DNA of 64,000 nt from an uncultured Collinsella sp. (GTDB taxonomy: Bacteria > Actinomycetota > Coriobacteriia > Coriobacteriales > Coriobacteriaceae). A program made the translations under genes and the position numbers. The stretch spans positions 1 to 64,000 of the forward strand of contig CABUPE010000006.1 of assembly GCA_902493515.1 (NCBI GenBank). The letters run 5' to 3'. Below, piece by piece: positions 1 through 8,243 of this stretch; position 1 is the stretch's first letter, and the number at the start of each line of letters is the position of its first letter. Below the pieces are notes generated by a model, which saw only the letters and a list, made by a program, of their open reading frames with translations, did not search any database and was not told the origin of the DNA.

Positions 1-16
1 GCGCAACGCGTTGCGC
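1..16. repeat. 16-bp perfect palindrome at window edge
   Basis: The first 16 bases (GCGCAACGCGTTGCGC) equal their own reverse complement. They sit upstream of pflA next to the cut edge, so their context cannot be judged. They could be part of a longer hairpin or a protein-binding site. Confidence 0.4.
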
Positions 17-168
17 TGAGTCCTGAGGCTGTTGCAATGAAAATGAGAATCAAGGGGGCCAAATAGAACAACCCAATTGACCACTAAACCGTTTCACCAT
101 CATGCGTATGGGCTAGAATGGCTCTGGCATTTATGTAACTAAAACCAATGAGAGGCAAGGTAGCGGGA

Positions 169-987
169 ATGGCTGAGATGACGCTCGAGGGTGTGGACGC
201 TCGTCCCGAGGACTCCGCGTTTGCCCTGGGCCGCGTACATTCGATTGAAACGATGGGTACGGTCGACGGACCCGGCATCCGCTTTGTGGTGTTTGTCCAG
301 GGCTGTCCCATGCGCTGCGCGTATTGCCACAATCCCGATACCTGGTCGGTCAACGGCGGCACGATGGTGACCGTCGAGCACCTCATGGATGAGTTCCAGA
401 GTAACCACGAGTTCTATCGCAGCGGCGGAATTACGGTTTCGGGCGGCGAGCCGCTTCTGCAGCCCGAGTTTTTGGCCGACCTGTTCCGTGCAATGCACAA
501 CAACCCCGATGGTCGTGTGCATACCTGCCTGGATAGCTGTGGCTACGCCTTCGACCCTCAGCATCCCGAGAAGTTCGATGCCGTGCTCAACGAGACCGAC
601 ATGGTACTGCTCGATATTAAGCATGCCGACCCGGTCGAGCATAAAAAGCTGACCGGTTGCAATCCCGCACGTATCCTAGCGTTTGGCGATGAGCTTGCGC
701 GTCGCGGAATCAAGGTCGTTATCCGTCACGTGGTGGTACCGGGCATTACCGACACGGTGGAGGAGTGCGAGGCACTCGGTCGTCTAATCGCCCCGTGGCA
801 TAACGTGGTCGGTCTGGAGATGCTGCCGTATCACACGATGGGTGTCGTCAAGTACGAGCAACTGGGCATTCCCTATAAGCTCGAGGGCGTGCCCCAGATG
901 GATACCGCGCGCATGCCCGAGCTGCGCAACGCCGTCATGACGGGCATGAAAAAGCGCCGCGACGAACTCAAAAACGCCATCGGCTAG
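169..987 (+). CDS. pflA: Pyruvate formate-lyase activating enzyme (radical SAM)
   Basis: Radical SAM activase that installs the glycyl radical on pyruvate formate-lyase, allowing anaerobic cleavage of pyruvate to acetyl-CoA and formate. The protein is 272 residues, normal for the family. The 4Fe-4S/SAM motif CxxxCxxC is at C46, C50 and C53, followed by the family-typical YCHNPDTW. The SAM-binding SGGEP follows at about residue 91. ATG 169 is preferred over the in-frame ATG 148 because a purine-rich ribosome site (AGAGGCAAGG, 151-160) lies just before it. The gene for its substrate enzyme is usually adjacent and may lie left of the window. The family is certain; the exact glycyl-radical partner is inferred. 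Confidence 0.9.
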   Translation: MAEMTLEGVDARPEDSAFALGRVHSIETMGTVDGPGIRFVVFVQGCPMRCAYCHNPDTWSVNGGTMVTVEHLMDEFQSNHEFYRSGGITVSGGEPLLQPEFLADLFRAMHNNPDGRVHTCLDSCGYAFDPQHPEKFDAVLNETDMVLLDIKHADPVEHKKLTGCNPARILAFGDELARRGIKVVIRHVVVPGITDTVEECEALGRLIAPWHNVVGLEMLPYHTMGVVKYEQLGIPYKLEGVPQMDTARMPELRNAVMTGMKKRRDELKNAIG

Positions 988-1009
988 CGAGCCATTTTCG
1001 CTCCCCAAA

Positions 1010-1042
1010 GGCACTCATTGGGGACAGGCTTAAATGAGTGCC
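1010..1042. repeat. GGGACAG-loop hairpin
   Basis: A perfect 10-bp stem (GGCACTCATT, 1010-1019, against 1033-1042) encloses a loop beginning GGGGACAGG. It belongs to a set of intergenic hairpins in this window that carry GGGACAG in or beside the loop. It may also end pflA transcription, but no T-run follows. The rest of 988-1251 shows no gene. Confidence 0.6.
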
Positions 1043-1251
1043 CCTGGGCACCAAGTTGATTGCCAAAGAGCCCCGTCCTGAAAAGACTGTTCTCTGGGTT
1101 GCGGTGAGATGCGCAACAGAATCGTGCCATTTGGATAAATACGCTTGTGGTTTCTTTAAAGACACCTTAAACGCTGCTGAATATCTTTGGAAAGAAATGC
1201 CTGCTCGGTATCATGCTGCTCGTATATAAACGGTGGCAGTCAGGAGACCAC

Positions 1252-2370
1252 GTGCGAAACATCGCATCGCGGGACGAGTATGTGCCGCAGCATGGCAGCA
1301 GATATAAGACGAAGGGCACGTCTTCGCGTGGCCTTGCCGGCGCTCGCATCCGCGTGAGGAAGATTGCCGCTATTGGGATGCTAACGTCGGCGGTTATTAT
1401 CCTCGGAATTACCGTTAAAACCTACGCCTCGGAGCGAACGGGGCGCCCAGATGCGTCAACGGTACAGCTGCAAAACGAGAAGGTTTCAAAGTCCAAAGCG
1501 TCGGCAGATCAAGCTCTGTCGACGGCAGATCTCAAGACGAGACTTTCGAAGGCGGACTTCAACGATATCCCTTCGGGTGATACCGTTCGGACCTTCTCGT
1601 TGGTGGATAACAAGACTCCTGCCTTGGAGGATGAGAGCCTTGCCTCGCTCCAGGATGCCCTGTGTCGGGCGCAGGAGCTGGGCGATGTGGGTGTAGTGTT
1701 CTACGACCTATCGAGCGGTAGGGGCGTGACGTATAACTCCGATGTCGAGGTGTATGGAGCGAGCAGCTACAAAGCGCTGTATGCGCTCTATATTTGCGAG
1801 ACGTTGGTCGAATCGGGGCAGGTGTCGCTCGATGGGCCTTTAGCCACGTATGGTGGTTACAGCATGGGCTGGCAGACGGTGCGCAACCTTATCGAGAATG
1901 CCGTCGTCAACTCAGACAACGATTCGTTTATCGCGTTACGTGCGGCGTTTGACCGTGTCGGTTACGAGGATTGGATTGTCGGTCTTGGCATCGATTACGA
2001 TACGGCACTGGATCCGATGAGTGATTTTCCGACCTACTGCCCGCGCACTTCTGCGAGGTTATGGCGCGAGATGAGCGAGTATCTGAGCATGGATACCGAG
2101 ACTTCACAGTGGTTGTCGGGCCTTCTGGCATCAACATCGCGCTCGTTTATTCGCGATGGCATTGCGGACGAGCAGGTTTTGGTGCGCAACAAGGCAGGCT
2201 GGATTAGCGAGGATGGTTACTATTCGACATGCGATGCAGGCCTCATCGACATCGATGGCCGTACCTATGTCATGAGCGTCATGACATCGATGCCATGGAG
2301 TGACCGTTCGAGCGAGGTTACGGCCGCGATTGCAAAGGCTCTGTTTGATACGCGAGCTGCACTGGCTTAG
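1252..2370 (+). CDS. Membrane-anchored class A beta-lactamase-like serine hydrolase
   Basis: Predicted serine hydrolase of the beta-lactamase/transpeptidase fold, tethered outside the membrane. The hydrophobic segment at about residues 37-57 is an uncleaved signal anchor. A polar linker leads to the catalytic domain, with the SxxK motif as SSYK (S171, K174), an SDN-like motif at 221-223, and KAG in place of KTG near the end. GTG 1252 is chosen because AGGAG lies at 1242-1246; the upstream in-frame ATG 1213 has no ribosome site. The family includes true beta-lactamases and peptidoglycan-related hydrolases. The altered third motif makes antibiotic resistance uncertain, so substrate is unknown. 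Confidence 0.75.
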   Translation: MRNIASRDEYVPQHGSRYKTKGTSSRGLAGARIRVRKIAAIGMLTSAVIILGITVKTYASERTGRPDASTVQLQNEKVSKSKASADQALSTADLKTRLSKADFNDIPSGDTVRTFSLVDNKTPALEDESLASLQDALCRAQELGDVGVVFYDLSSGRGVTYNSDVEVYGASSYKALYALYICETLVESGQVSLDGPLATYGGYSMGWQTVRNLIENAVVNSDNDSFIALRAAFDRVGYEDWIVGLGIDYDTALDPMSDFPTYCPRTSARLWREMSEYLSMDTETSQWLSGLLASTSRSFIRDGIADEQVLVRNKAGWISEDGYYSTCDAGLIDIDGRTYVMSVMTSMPWSDRSSEVTAAIAKALFDTRAALA

Positions 2371-2448
2371 CGTGTTCGTTTGGCGAGGTCAAACAAAATG
2401 CTGGTACCATACCTTGGTTGAGAATTTCGTATAGGTTTGGGGAATGGT

Positions 2449-3189
2449 ATGGCTACCATCGCGATTATCGGTGCGCTCGAAAAAGAGATCATGCAGATTA
2501 AGGAAGAGCTGAGCGACGTTTGCGAGGCACGGGAGGCAGGCTTGACCGTTGTGAGCGGTGAGCTCGACGACCTGACAGTTGTCGCCACAACGGCGGGCAT
2601 GGGCACGGTGAACGCCGCCGCTGCAACACAGCACCTCATTAGCAAGTATGCTCCGCAGGCTGTTGTGTTTTCGGGCATTGCGGGCGGTTTGAACCCCAAG
2701 CTCCATATCGATGACGTGGTCATTGGCAAACGCCTACGCTATCTGGATACCGATACCGCGCTTATCGCCGAGTCCGCACCGGGGCTCGAGGAGTTTGGCT
2801 CGACGCCCGCGCTGGTCGATATTGCCGCCGACGTGCTTGCTGAGCGTGGGTTTGTTGACGCTTCGAAAAATGCAGTCGCTTCGAACGAGGGCACCAAGCA
2901 GTTCCTGGTCGGCACGATTGCCACGGGTAACCGCTTTGTGACGGGCGCCACCATGCGCAACGACGCTATCGAGGCGACGCATGCCGATTGTGTCGGCATG
3001 GAGGGCGCGGCAATTGCCCATGTCGCAACCAAAAATGGTGTCGATTGCCTGGTGTTGCGCGCTATCAGCGATAATTGTGACGAGGCGTACGATGCAATTT
3101 GCGAGCGAGAGTTCGATCTGTTCGAGTACGCGCGTGTCGCAAGTGACATTACGCTCGATATCGTCCGCCGCATTGCCGCTGCGCAATAG
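2449..3189 (+). CDS. mtnN: 5'-methylthioadenosine/S-adenosylhomocysteine nucleosidase
   Basis: Cleaves adenine from methylthioadenosine and S-adenosylhomocysteine, which recycles SAM by-products and yields the AI-2 precursor. The 246-residue protein starts with the family pattern (MATIAIIGALEKEI, catalytic acid in the EKE stretch). It has FSGIAGGL at 74-81, GMEGAAIA for substrate binding, and RAISDNCD carrying the catalytic Asp near the C terminus. ATG 2449 is preferred over TTG 2437 because it gives the conserved N terminus and has GGGGA five bases upstream. It is followed 38 bases later by engB. Confidence 0.92.
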   Translation: MATIAIIGALEKEIMQIKEELSDVCEAREAGLTVVSGELDDLTVVATTAGMGTVNAAAATQHLISKYAPQAVVFSGIAGGLNPKLHIDDVVIGKRLRYLDTDTALIAESAPGLEEFGSTPALVDIAADVLAERGFVDASKNAVASNEGTKQFLVGTIATGNRFVTGATMRNDAIEATHADCVGMEGAAIAHVATKNGVDCLVLRAISDNCDEAYDAICEREFDLFEYARVASDITLDIVRRIAAAQ

Positions 3190-3227
3190 CGCGTCTATTT
3201 GTAAGAACCTACGACCAAGGAGTGTCC

Positions 3228-3818
3228 ATGGCCGATTCCATTAACTACCAGCTTGCCAAGTTCGTCGCCAGCTATGGCAAGGTTTCGCAGATTCCCGAGT
3301 CCACCTGCCCCGAGGTGAGCTTTGTCGGCCGCTCCAACGTGGGCAAGTCGTCGATTATGAACAAGCTATTTGGCCGCAAGAACCTAGTCAAGGTTTCCAG
3401 TACGCCGGGCAAGACGAGCAACATCAACTTCTTTGAGGCCGATGACGTGCACTTTGTGGACCTGCCGGGTTACGGTTTCGCCCGTCGCTCCAAGGCCGAG
3501 CGCGACCGCTGGGCCGAGCTTATCGGCGACTTTTTCGACTCCGAGCGCAGCTTTAACTTGGTCGTCTCGCTGGTGGACATTCGTCACGACCCCAGCAAGC
3601 TCGACCACGACATGATCGACTACCTACAGGGCAACGAGTTCAACTTTATCGTTTGCCTCACCAAAGCCGACAAGCTCAGCCGCACCCAGCAGGCCCGCCA
3701 GGCAGCAGCCATCAAAAAGCAGCTCAACGTCCCGGCCGAGAACGTGATCATCACAAGCTCCCAGACCGGCACCGGCATCGATGAACTCAAGCGCCGCATC
3801 GCCGAGGCCTGCCTCTAG
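3228..3818 (+). CDS. engB: Ribosome-biogenesis GTPase EngB/YsxC
   Basis: Small TRAFAC GTPase needed for assembly of the large ribosomal subunit. The 196-residue length fits the family. G1 is GRSNVGKSS (34-42), the G2 Thr lies in PGKTSN, G3 is DLPGYG (78-83) and G4 is TKAD near residue 145. ATG 3228 is chosen over GTG 3222 because AAGGAG occupies 3217-3222, five bases before the ATG. It sits directly after mtnN on the same strand with only a short gap, so co-transcription is possible. Confidence 0.93.
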   Translation: MADSINYQLAKFVASYGKVSQIPESTCPEVSFVGRSNVGKSSIMNKLFGRKNLVKVSSTPGKTSNINFFEADDVHFVDLPGYGFARRSKAERDRWAELIGDFFDSERSFNLVVSLVDIRHDPSKLDHDMIDYLQGNEFNFIVCLTKADKLSRTQQARQAAAIKKQLNVPAENVIITSSQTGTGIDELKRRIAEACL

Positions 3819-3848
3819 TAAGGGCTAAACCGTCAAAAGCCCCCGTTC

Positions 3849-3895
3849 ATATCACCCCAGTGATAGTTATTGGTAAACTATCACTAGGGTGATAT
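3849..3895. promoter_or_regulatory. Doubled operator before the DUF3990/HTH pair
   Basis: Two 16-bp palindromes of the form TATCAC-N4-GTGATA lie at 3850-3865 and 3879-3894, with centres 29 bp apart. Together they form one 20-bp inverted repeat (3849-3868 against 3876-3895) with 19 of 20 positions paired. The second palindrome ends six bases before an AGGAGG ribosome site and 18 bases before the DUF3990 start codon. This is the expected place for autoregulation by the HTH protein encoded second in the pair. The sites are seen directly; the binding protein is inferred. Confidence 0.7.
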
Positions 3896-3911
3896 TTTTT
3901 AGGAGGTCGAT

Positions 3912-4595
3912 ATGGAGCTTTGGCACGGGTCGGAGGTTGTTGTCGAGCATCCATCGTTGGATAAATGCAGGCAATTCAATGACTATGGGCGCGGGTTTTA
4001 TTGCACACCGCATGAGGAAATGGCAATGGAGTGGGCATGTCGGACCGAGTCTGATGGCATTGCCAATCGATATGAGCTTGATTTAGATGGCCTTGCGATT
4101 TTGGATTTGGAATCAGGTGAGTTCTCGATTCTCAACTGGCTTGCAATTCTGGCGAATAACAGAGAGTTCAATGTTTCAACGCCAGTAGCACGCGAGGGGC
4201 TTCGTTATCTGCTGGATAACTGCCTGATTGATATTTCTCCCTATGACGTTATTCGAGGCTATCGTGCAGACGATTCCTATTTCTCGTTTGCAAGACAGTT
4301 TGTCAACGGCATGATCTCGCTCAGGCAATTGCAGCGCATTATGTTTTTGGGGGATTTGGGCATTCAATATGCGCTTATGAGTGAGCGTGCGTTCTCGGCG
4401 ATTAAGTTCCGCGATTGGAAGCAGGCTTCGGGAGCTGAGTTTTATCCCAAACGATTTGAGCGAGAACAGAACGCTCGACGAAAGTACCTGGATACGGTAA
4501 ACGGATTTGACTCTGATGGTGTCGACATTAGGGATTTGATGGCAGGGAGGGTTGATTTGAATGATCCAAGAGTTAACGGATCGTGGGCCGAGTAG
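3912..4595 (+). CDS. DUF3990 family protein, probable ADP-ribosyltransferase-like toxin
   Basis: 227 residues with features of the DUF3990 family, placed by comparison in the ADP-ribosyltransferase fold. The N terminus reads ELWHGS (conserved His 5) and is followed by YGRGFYCT near residue 30, resembling the His and Tyr positions of H-Y-E type transferases. A strong AGGAGG site (3901-3906) precedes the ATG. Its 3' end overlaps the next gene, which has a C-terminal helix-turn-helix, and a doubled operator stands in front. This layout suggests a toxin-antitoxin or phage-defence pair. Activity and target are not known from sequence. Confidence 0.65.
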   Translation: MELWHGSEVVVEHPSLDKCRQFNDYGRGFYCTPHEEMAMEWACRTESDGIANRYELDLDGLAILDLESGEFSILNWLAILANNREFNVSTPVAREGLRYLLDNCLIDISPYDVIRGYRADDSYFSFARQFVNGMISLRQLQRIMFLGDLGIQYALMSERAFSAIKFRDWKQASGAEFYPKRFEREQNARRKYLDTVNGFDSDGVDIRDLMAGRVDLNDPRVNGSWAE

Positions 4596-5259
4596 GACAT
4601 ACCCCGTCTACTACCTCGAGGACGCAATGAACAATCTCGGCGACTGCTTTGACTATGCCGTTAACGATTATGGAGCAGAAGGATCGGAAGTTGCTGAACT
4701 CTTTTGCTTGAGCGGCGTAGCTCGCGAGTTCGAATGCGGCAACGCATGGGTAGTGTCGGGAAAATCGGGCGTTGAGCTGTTCGCGCTTATCGCCGAAAGG
4801 TCGGGCTATCAATCAAGGCCGATGCCAAATCGAACCTACCGATTCGAAAAGACACCGGAATATTGGACAGGCTGGATATTGGCATACCTTCAGTGGCGCC
4901 TAGGAGAGTCTTTCGAAGATTTGCTGCATGTCGTTCCATTCGATGTGCTACGCAGTCTGTACTACCCCTGGCACGAAGCCTCGGAGGAACGCGTGGCTCG
5001 CCTCGTCTGCGATATGGCGAAAAAAGCGTCCAGGCAAACCAAGCTTGCGTTAGCAAGAAAGAGGCTCAAGAAAACCCAACAAGATCTGGCATACGAATCG
5101 GATGTGTCACTCCGCTCAATCCAAATGTACGAGCAGCGCCAGAGAAACATCAATGAAGCTTCGGTAACAAGCGTAAGAGCCATAGCAAAAGCCCTCCACT
5201 GCAACATCGAAGACCTCCTAGAACCAGTCTTCGAATACAAAGAAACCAGCGCAGCGTAA
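4561..5259 (+). CDS. HTH (Cro/CI-type) protein, probable antitoxin of the DUF3990 pair
   Basis: 232 residues. The N-terminal ~140 residues form an unrecognised domain rich in aromatic and acidic residues. The C terminus (about 162-221) is a Cro/CI-type helix-turn-helix (RLKKTQQDLAYESDVSLRSI). If it starts at ATG 4561 it overlaps DUF3990 by 35 bases and has GGGAGGG about ten bases upstream. ATG 4627 would remove the overlap but has a weaker ribosome site. The overlap suggests translational coupling. The protein is the natural candidate to bind the doubled operator at 3849-3895 and to neutralise the upstream product; both roles are inferred. Confidence 0.6.
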   Translation: MIQELTDRGPSRTYPVYYLEDAMNNLGDCFDYAVNDYGAEGSEVAELFCLSGVAREFECGNAWVVSGKSGVELFALIAERSGYQSRPMPNRTYRFEKTPEYWTGWILAYLQWRLGESFEDLLHVVPFDVLRSLYYPWHEASEERVARLVCDMAKKASRQTKLALARKRLKKTQQDLAYESDVSLRSIQMYEQRQRNINEASVTSVRAIAKALHCNIEDLLEPVFEYKETSAA

Positions 5260-5395
5260 ACCAAGCGCACAGGCGAAGCCTGTCACTAGTAAGTGTCCCT
5301 ACCTAGCAAGAGCCCCTACCAATAAAAAGCAACTATCAGCCCGGCGCTTTTACAGAGTGTAGGTCCCTGTAGCCGCCGCCAGCGAAGTGAACGTA

Positions 5396-5520
5396 GGGGA
5401 GGCCAGGGGCTTTGCCCCCAAATCTTTCCGCAGGACGGCAGGACCCCCGCCGCACGAAGTGCGCAGCGGGGGTCCTGCCATGTCCGAGGACGATTTGGGG
5501 GCAAAGCCCCTGGCCTCCCC
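5396..5520. repeat. 125-bp nested palindromic element, copy A
   Basis: Perfect 29-bp outer arms (5396-5424 and 5492-5520) enclose a second perfect 14-bp stem (5437-5450 and 5466-5479) and a terminal CGCAC-GAA-GTGCG hairpin. The element begins 21 bases past the thrB stop codon. Copy B lies at 20455-20575 at almost the same distance from the pfkA stop. The copies share the spacers AAATCTTTCCGCAGGACGG and CATGTCCGAGGACGATTT but have different, still paired, arm sequences. It may act as a transcription terminator or be a mobile palindromic repeat. Confidence 0.8.
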
Positions 5521-5541
5521 GGCGAGTATACGGGACGGCGA

Positions 5542-6423
5542 CTACAGGTATTCGATCTGGGCGCCTTCCGTGTCGCACGTCAGAATGTGCGTGTCGCACT
5601 TGGGGAACTGCTCACGCAGCTTGACCTGCAGGAACTTTGCCACGATGGTATCGTCGGTCACAGCCATGAGGGTCGAGCCCGAACCGCTGATCCAGATGGT
5701 CTTGGCACCGCCGTTAAGGCAGGTGTCGCGCACGGCGTTGTAGTCGGGGATGAGGCGGCGGCGATAGGGCTCCTGGATGCGGTCGTCGTTGGCGGCGGCA
5801 ATCAGGTCAAGGTCGCCGGTCTCCAGACCGCGCGTCATGCCGGCGATGCGGCCCATCTGCCACACGGCGGTGGAGAGTGGAATCTCCTGCGGCACAACCT
5901 TGCGCGCCTCGCTCGTATGCACCTCGTAGGGCGGAATCACGGTAATAAAACGCAGGCGATCGCTCACCTCGTAGCGCAGGCACTGGGGGAGCGAATCGGT
6001 CGGCGTAAAGGAACAGACGGCGCCGCCCAGGATAGCGGGGGCGACGTTATCGGGATGGCCCTCGACTTCGGTGGCAATGCGAACCAGCTCGGCGCGGTCG
6101 ACGGTGTGGCCTGTCAGTGCGGCGGCGGCCATAATGCCGGCGACGACGCAGGTGGAGCTGGAGCCCAGGCCGCGGGCGACGGGCACGTCGGTCTGGATGT
6201 CGATGGCAACGGGAAAAGCCGGCTCGCCCCATGCAGCCAGTGCATCGACAAAGCTCACGTAGACCAGGTTGTTCTCGTTTTGGAATTCCTCGGGGCAGCC
6301 CGTGATGGTGAGTTTGTCGGCGCGCTCGAAGGTGAAGTGCGAGTAGAGGCTGACGGCCATGCCGAGGGTGTCGTAGCCGATGCCTAGGTTGGCGCTCGTG
6401 GCTGGGACGGTGATTTTGATCAT
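5542..6423 (-). CDS. thrB: Homoserine kinase
   Basis: GHMP-family kinase that phosphorylates homoserine, the penultimate step to threonine. The 293-residue protein starts MIKITVPATSANLG and carries the ATP-binding GHMP motif in VARGLGSSST. The start at 6423 is set by AGGAGG just upstream on the minus strand; an in-frame extension to 6495 lacks both this site and conservation. It lies downstream of thrC on the same strand, separated by a terminator and a palindromic element, so it may have its own promoter. Confidence 0.95.
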   Translation of the reverse strand: MIKITVPATSANLGIGYDTLGMAVSLYSHFTFERADKLTITGCPEEFQNENNLVYVSFVDALAAWGEPAFPVAIDIQTDVPVARGLGSSSTCVVAGIMAAAALTGHTVDRAELVRIATEVEGHPDNVAPAILGGAVCSFTPTDSLPQCLRYEVSDRLRFITVIPPYEVHTSEARKVVPQEIPLSTAVWQMGRIAGMTRGLETGDLDLIAAANDDRIQEPYRRRLIPDYNAVRDTCLNGGAKTIWISGSGSTLMAVTDDTIVAKFLQVKLREQFPKCDTHILTCDTEGAQIEYL

Positions 6424-6438
6424 GTGGGTCCTCCTGGG

Positions 6439-6548
6439 CGGGTCTGGCCGTTTAGTTCGCTGCTCGGGCAGTCCTGGCTCGCTCGGAAAGCACATTAAGT
6501 GCTTTCCGGCTCGTGCGGAACTCGCGACGAACTAAACGGCCAGACCCG
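6439..6548. repeat. Palindromic element between thrC and thrB
   Basis: Perfect 21-bp outer arms (6439-6459 against 6528-6548, CGGGTCTGGCCGTTTAGTTCG) enclose a perfect 10-bp inner hairpin (6484-6493 against 6499-6508). It lies in the upstream region of thrB, just beyond its ribosome site. It could be a mobile palindrome or a leader structure affecting thrB. Confidence 0.65.
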
Positions 6549-6577
6549 CTCGCGTGCTCGTCATCATCCCGAAAGCT

Positions 6578-6614
6578 AAATAAAAAGAAGGTGCGCCGGC
6601 TTTCGCCGGCGCTT
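6578..6614 (-). terminator. Rho-independent terminator of thrC
   Basis: Stem GCGCCGGC/GCCGGCGC (6593-6600 and 6605-6612) with a four-base loop. On the minus strand it is followed by a T-rich tract (complement of AAATAAAAAGAAG). It begins 13 bases past the thrC stop. Confidence 0.85.
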
Positions 6615-6624
6615 AATAAGGGGT

Positions 6625-8139
6625 TTAGTTGGTAGCCATCTTTTTTGCTGCAGACTCGACGTAGCTTGCCATCTCATCGACGTCGCAGACGTCTTCGAAG
6701 CGGACGGGTTTGGACTCGAGCTCGGCGAGTTGGGCCGGGGCGACCGTATTGGTTGTCTGCTCGAGCACGCGCATGGCCTCAAAGTCGTCCTCGGGAACGT
6801 CGAGCCCCAGGGCGTCGCAGCAGGCGCGCGGGAACTTGTAGGGGCTGGCGGTCGAAAGCAGCACGCGGGCCTTGGCGCCCTCGGCGGGGGCGACCTTTTC
6901 AAAGACGTGATAGCCGCAAGCGGTGTGCGGGTCGATCACATAGCCGTTTGCATCCCAGCAGTTCTTGATAGCAGCGCGGACCTCGTCCTCGCTGGCCCAG
7001 CCGCAGCCAAACACACTCTGGATCTTGGCCAGCAGCTCGGCGGGCACCTCATAGCGACCAGTCTGTGCCAGCTGCTCCATAAGGCCGGCAACGAGTTCGC
7101 AGTCGCCATCGGACAGGAAATAAAGCATACGCTCCAGGTTGGAGCTAATAAGGATGTCCATCGACGGCGAGATGGTCGTGAAGAACGGACGGTTGCGGTC
7201 GTAGACGCCGGTGGTCAGGAAGTCGGCCAGCACGTTGTTCTTGTCGCTCGCGACGATGAGCTTGGCGACGGGCAGACCCATGCGCTTGGCATAGTAGCCG
7301 GCCAGGATATCGCCAAAGTTGCCAGTCGGCACGCAGAACTCAACGGCGTCGCCGGCCTCGATGGCGCCGGCGCGCAGCAGCTGCGCATAGGCGGCAAAGT
7401 AGTAGACGACCTGCGGCACCAGGCGGCCGACGTTGATGGAGTTGGCGCTCGAAAGCACCGTGCCGGCGGCCTCAAGACGCTCGGCAAGCTCCTTATCGGC
7501 AAAGATGCGCTTGACGGCACTCTGGGCATCGTCGAAGTTGCCGCGGATGCCGCAGACGGCGACGTTATCGCCCTCCTGTGTGGACATCTGCAGGTTCTGG
7601 ACGCGACTGACCTTGCCTTCGGGATAAAAGACGGTAATACCCGTGCCCGGAGCGTCGGCAAAACCGGCGAGTGCGGCCTTGCCCGTGTCGCCCGACGTGG
7701 CGGTGACGATCATGATGCGCTCGGCGCCGTCCTTGGCGGAAGTGCGGGCCATGAGGCGGGGGAGCATCTGCAGGGCGACGTCCTTGAAGGCGCTCGTGGG
7801 GCCGCCAAAGAGCTCCATCACATAGGTCTGAGGGGCGTCAGCGCCCGGTGCAGCGTCGAGTTTGACGAGCGGCGTAACCTCTTCACTCGCGAACGTGCCG
7901 CGGTATGCCTCGTCGACACATGCCGAAATTTCTTCGGCCGTGTAATCATTCAGTAACATTCCCAACACATCTTGAGCGATTTCAAAGTACGATTTATCTG
8001 CAAGCGAGCTGATATCGACCTGCTGGGTGCCGAGCTCGTCCGAGACAAACAAACCCCCGTCGGGAGCGATGCCGGTACGGATTGCCACCTTACTTGAGCA
8101 CGATAAAGTGCGTCCTCGTGTACTATGATAAGTTCCCAT
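6625..8139 (-). CDS. thrC: Threonine synthase
   Basis: PLP enzyme that converts O-phosphohomoserine to threonine. The 504-residue protein starts near the family-typical YHSTRG. The PLP lysine lies in GGPTSAFKD, and the phosphate-binding region follows (TATSGDTGKAAL). ATG 8139 is chosen because GAGGAG lies upstream; the in-frame extension to 8184 has no such site. It is transcribed divergently from lysC across about 100 bases, so both promoters share that gap. With lysC, asd and thrB it covers most of the aspartate-to-threonine route. No homoserine dehydrogenase was found in the window. Confidence 0.95.
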   Translation of the reverse strand: MGTYHSTRGRTLSCSSKVAIRTGIAPDGGLFVSDELGTQQVDISSLADKSYFEIAQDVLGMLLNDYTAEEISACVDEAYRGTFASEEVTPLVKLDAAPGADAPQTYVMELFGGPTSAFKDVALQMLPRLMARTSAKDGAERIMIVTATSGDTGKAALAGFADAPGTGITVFYPEGKVSRVQNLQMSTQEGDNVAVCGIRGNFDDAQSAVKRIFADKELAERLEAAGTVLSSANSINVGRLVPQVVYYFAAYAQLLRAGAIEAGDAVEFCVPTGNFGDILAGYYAKRMGLPVAKLIVASDKNNVLADFLTTGVYDRNRPFFTTISPSMDILISSNLERMLYFLSDGDCELVAGLMEQLAQTGRYEVPAELLAKIQSVFGCGWASEDEVRAAIKNCWDANGYVIDPHTACGYHVFEKVAPAEGAKARVLLSTASPYKFPRACCDALGLDVPEDDFEAMRVLEQTTNTVAPAQLAELESKPVRFEDVCDVDEMASYVESAAKKMATN

Positions 8140-8243
8140 ATAACACTGCTCCTCGGATGCCTTGGTCCCAATCGGTGAAACCATGGTATCAGAGCGCGCA
8201 AAATAGGTTCGCAGAGGCTTTTTAGAAAGGTAACCTCCAGCCC

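Noticed and set aside
1..66. Open frame from the left edge to TAG at 64, possibly the end of a gene
   Set aside because: Only 21 codons, begins in a palindrome and matches no known C terminus, including that of pyruvate formate-lyase.
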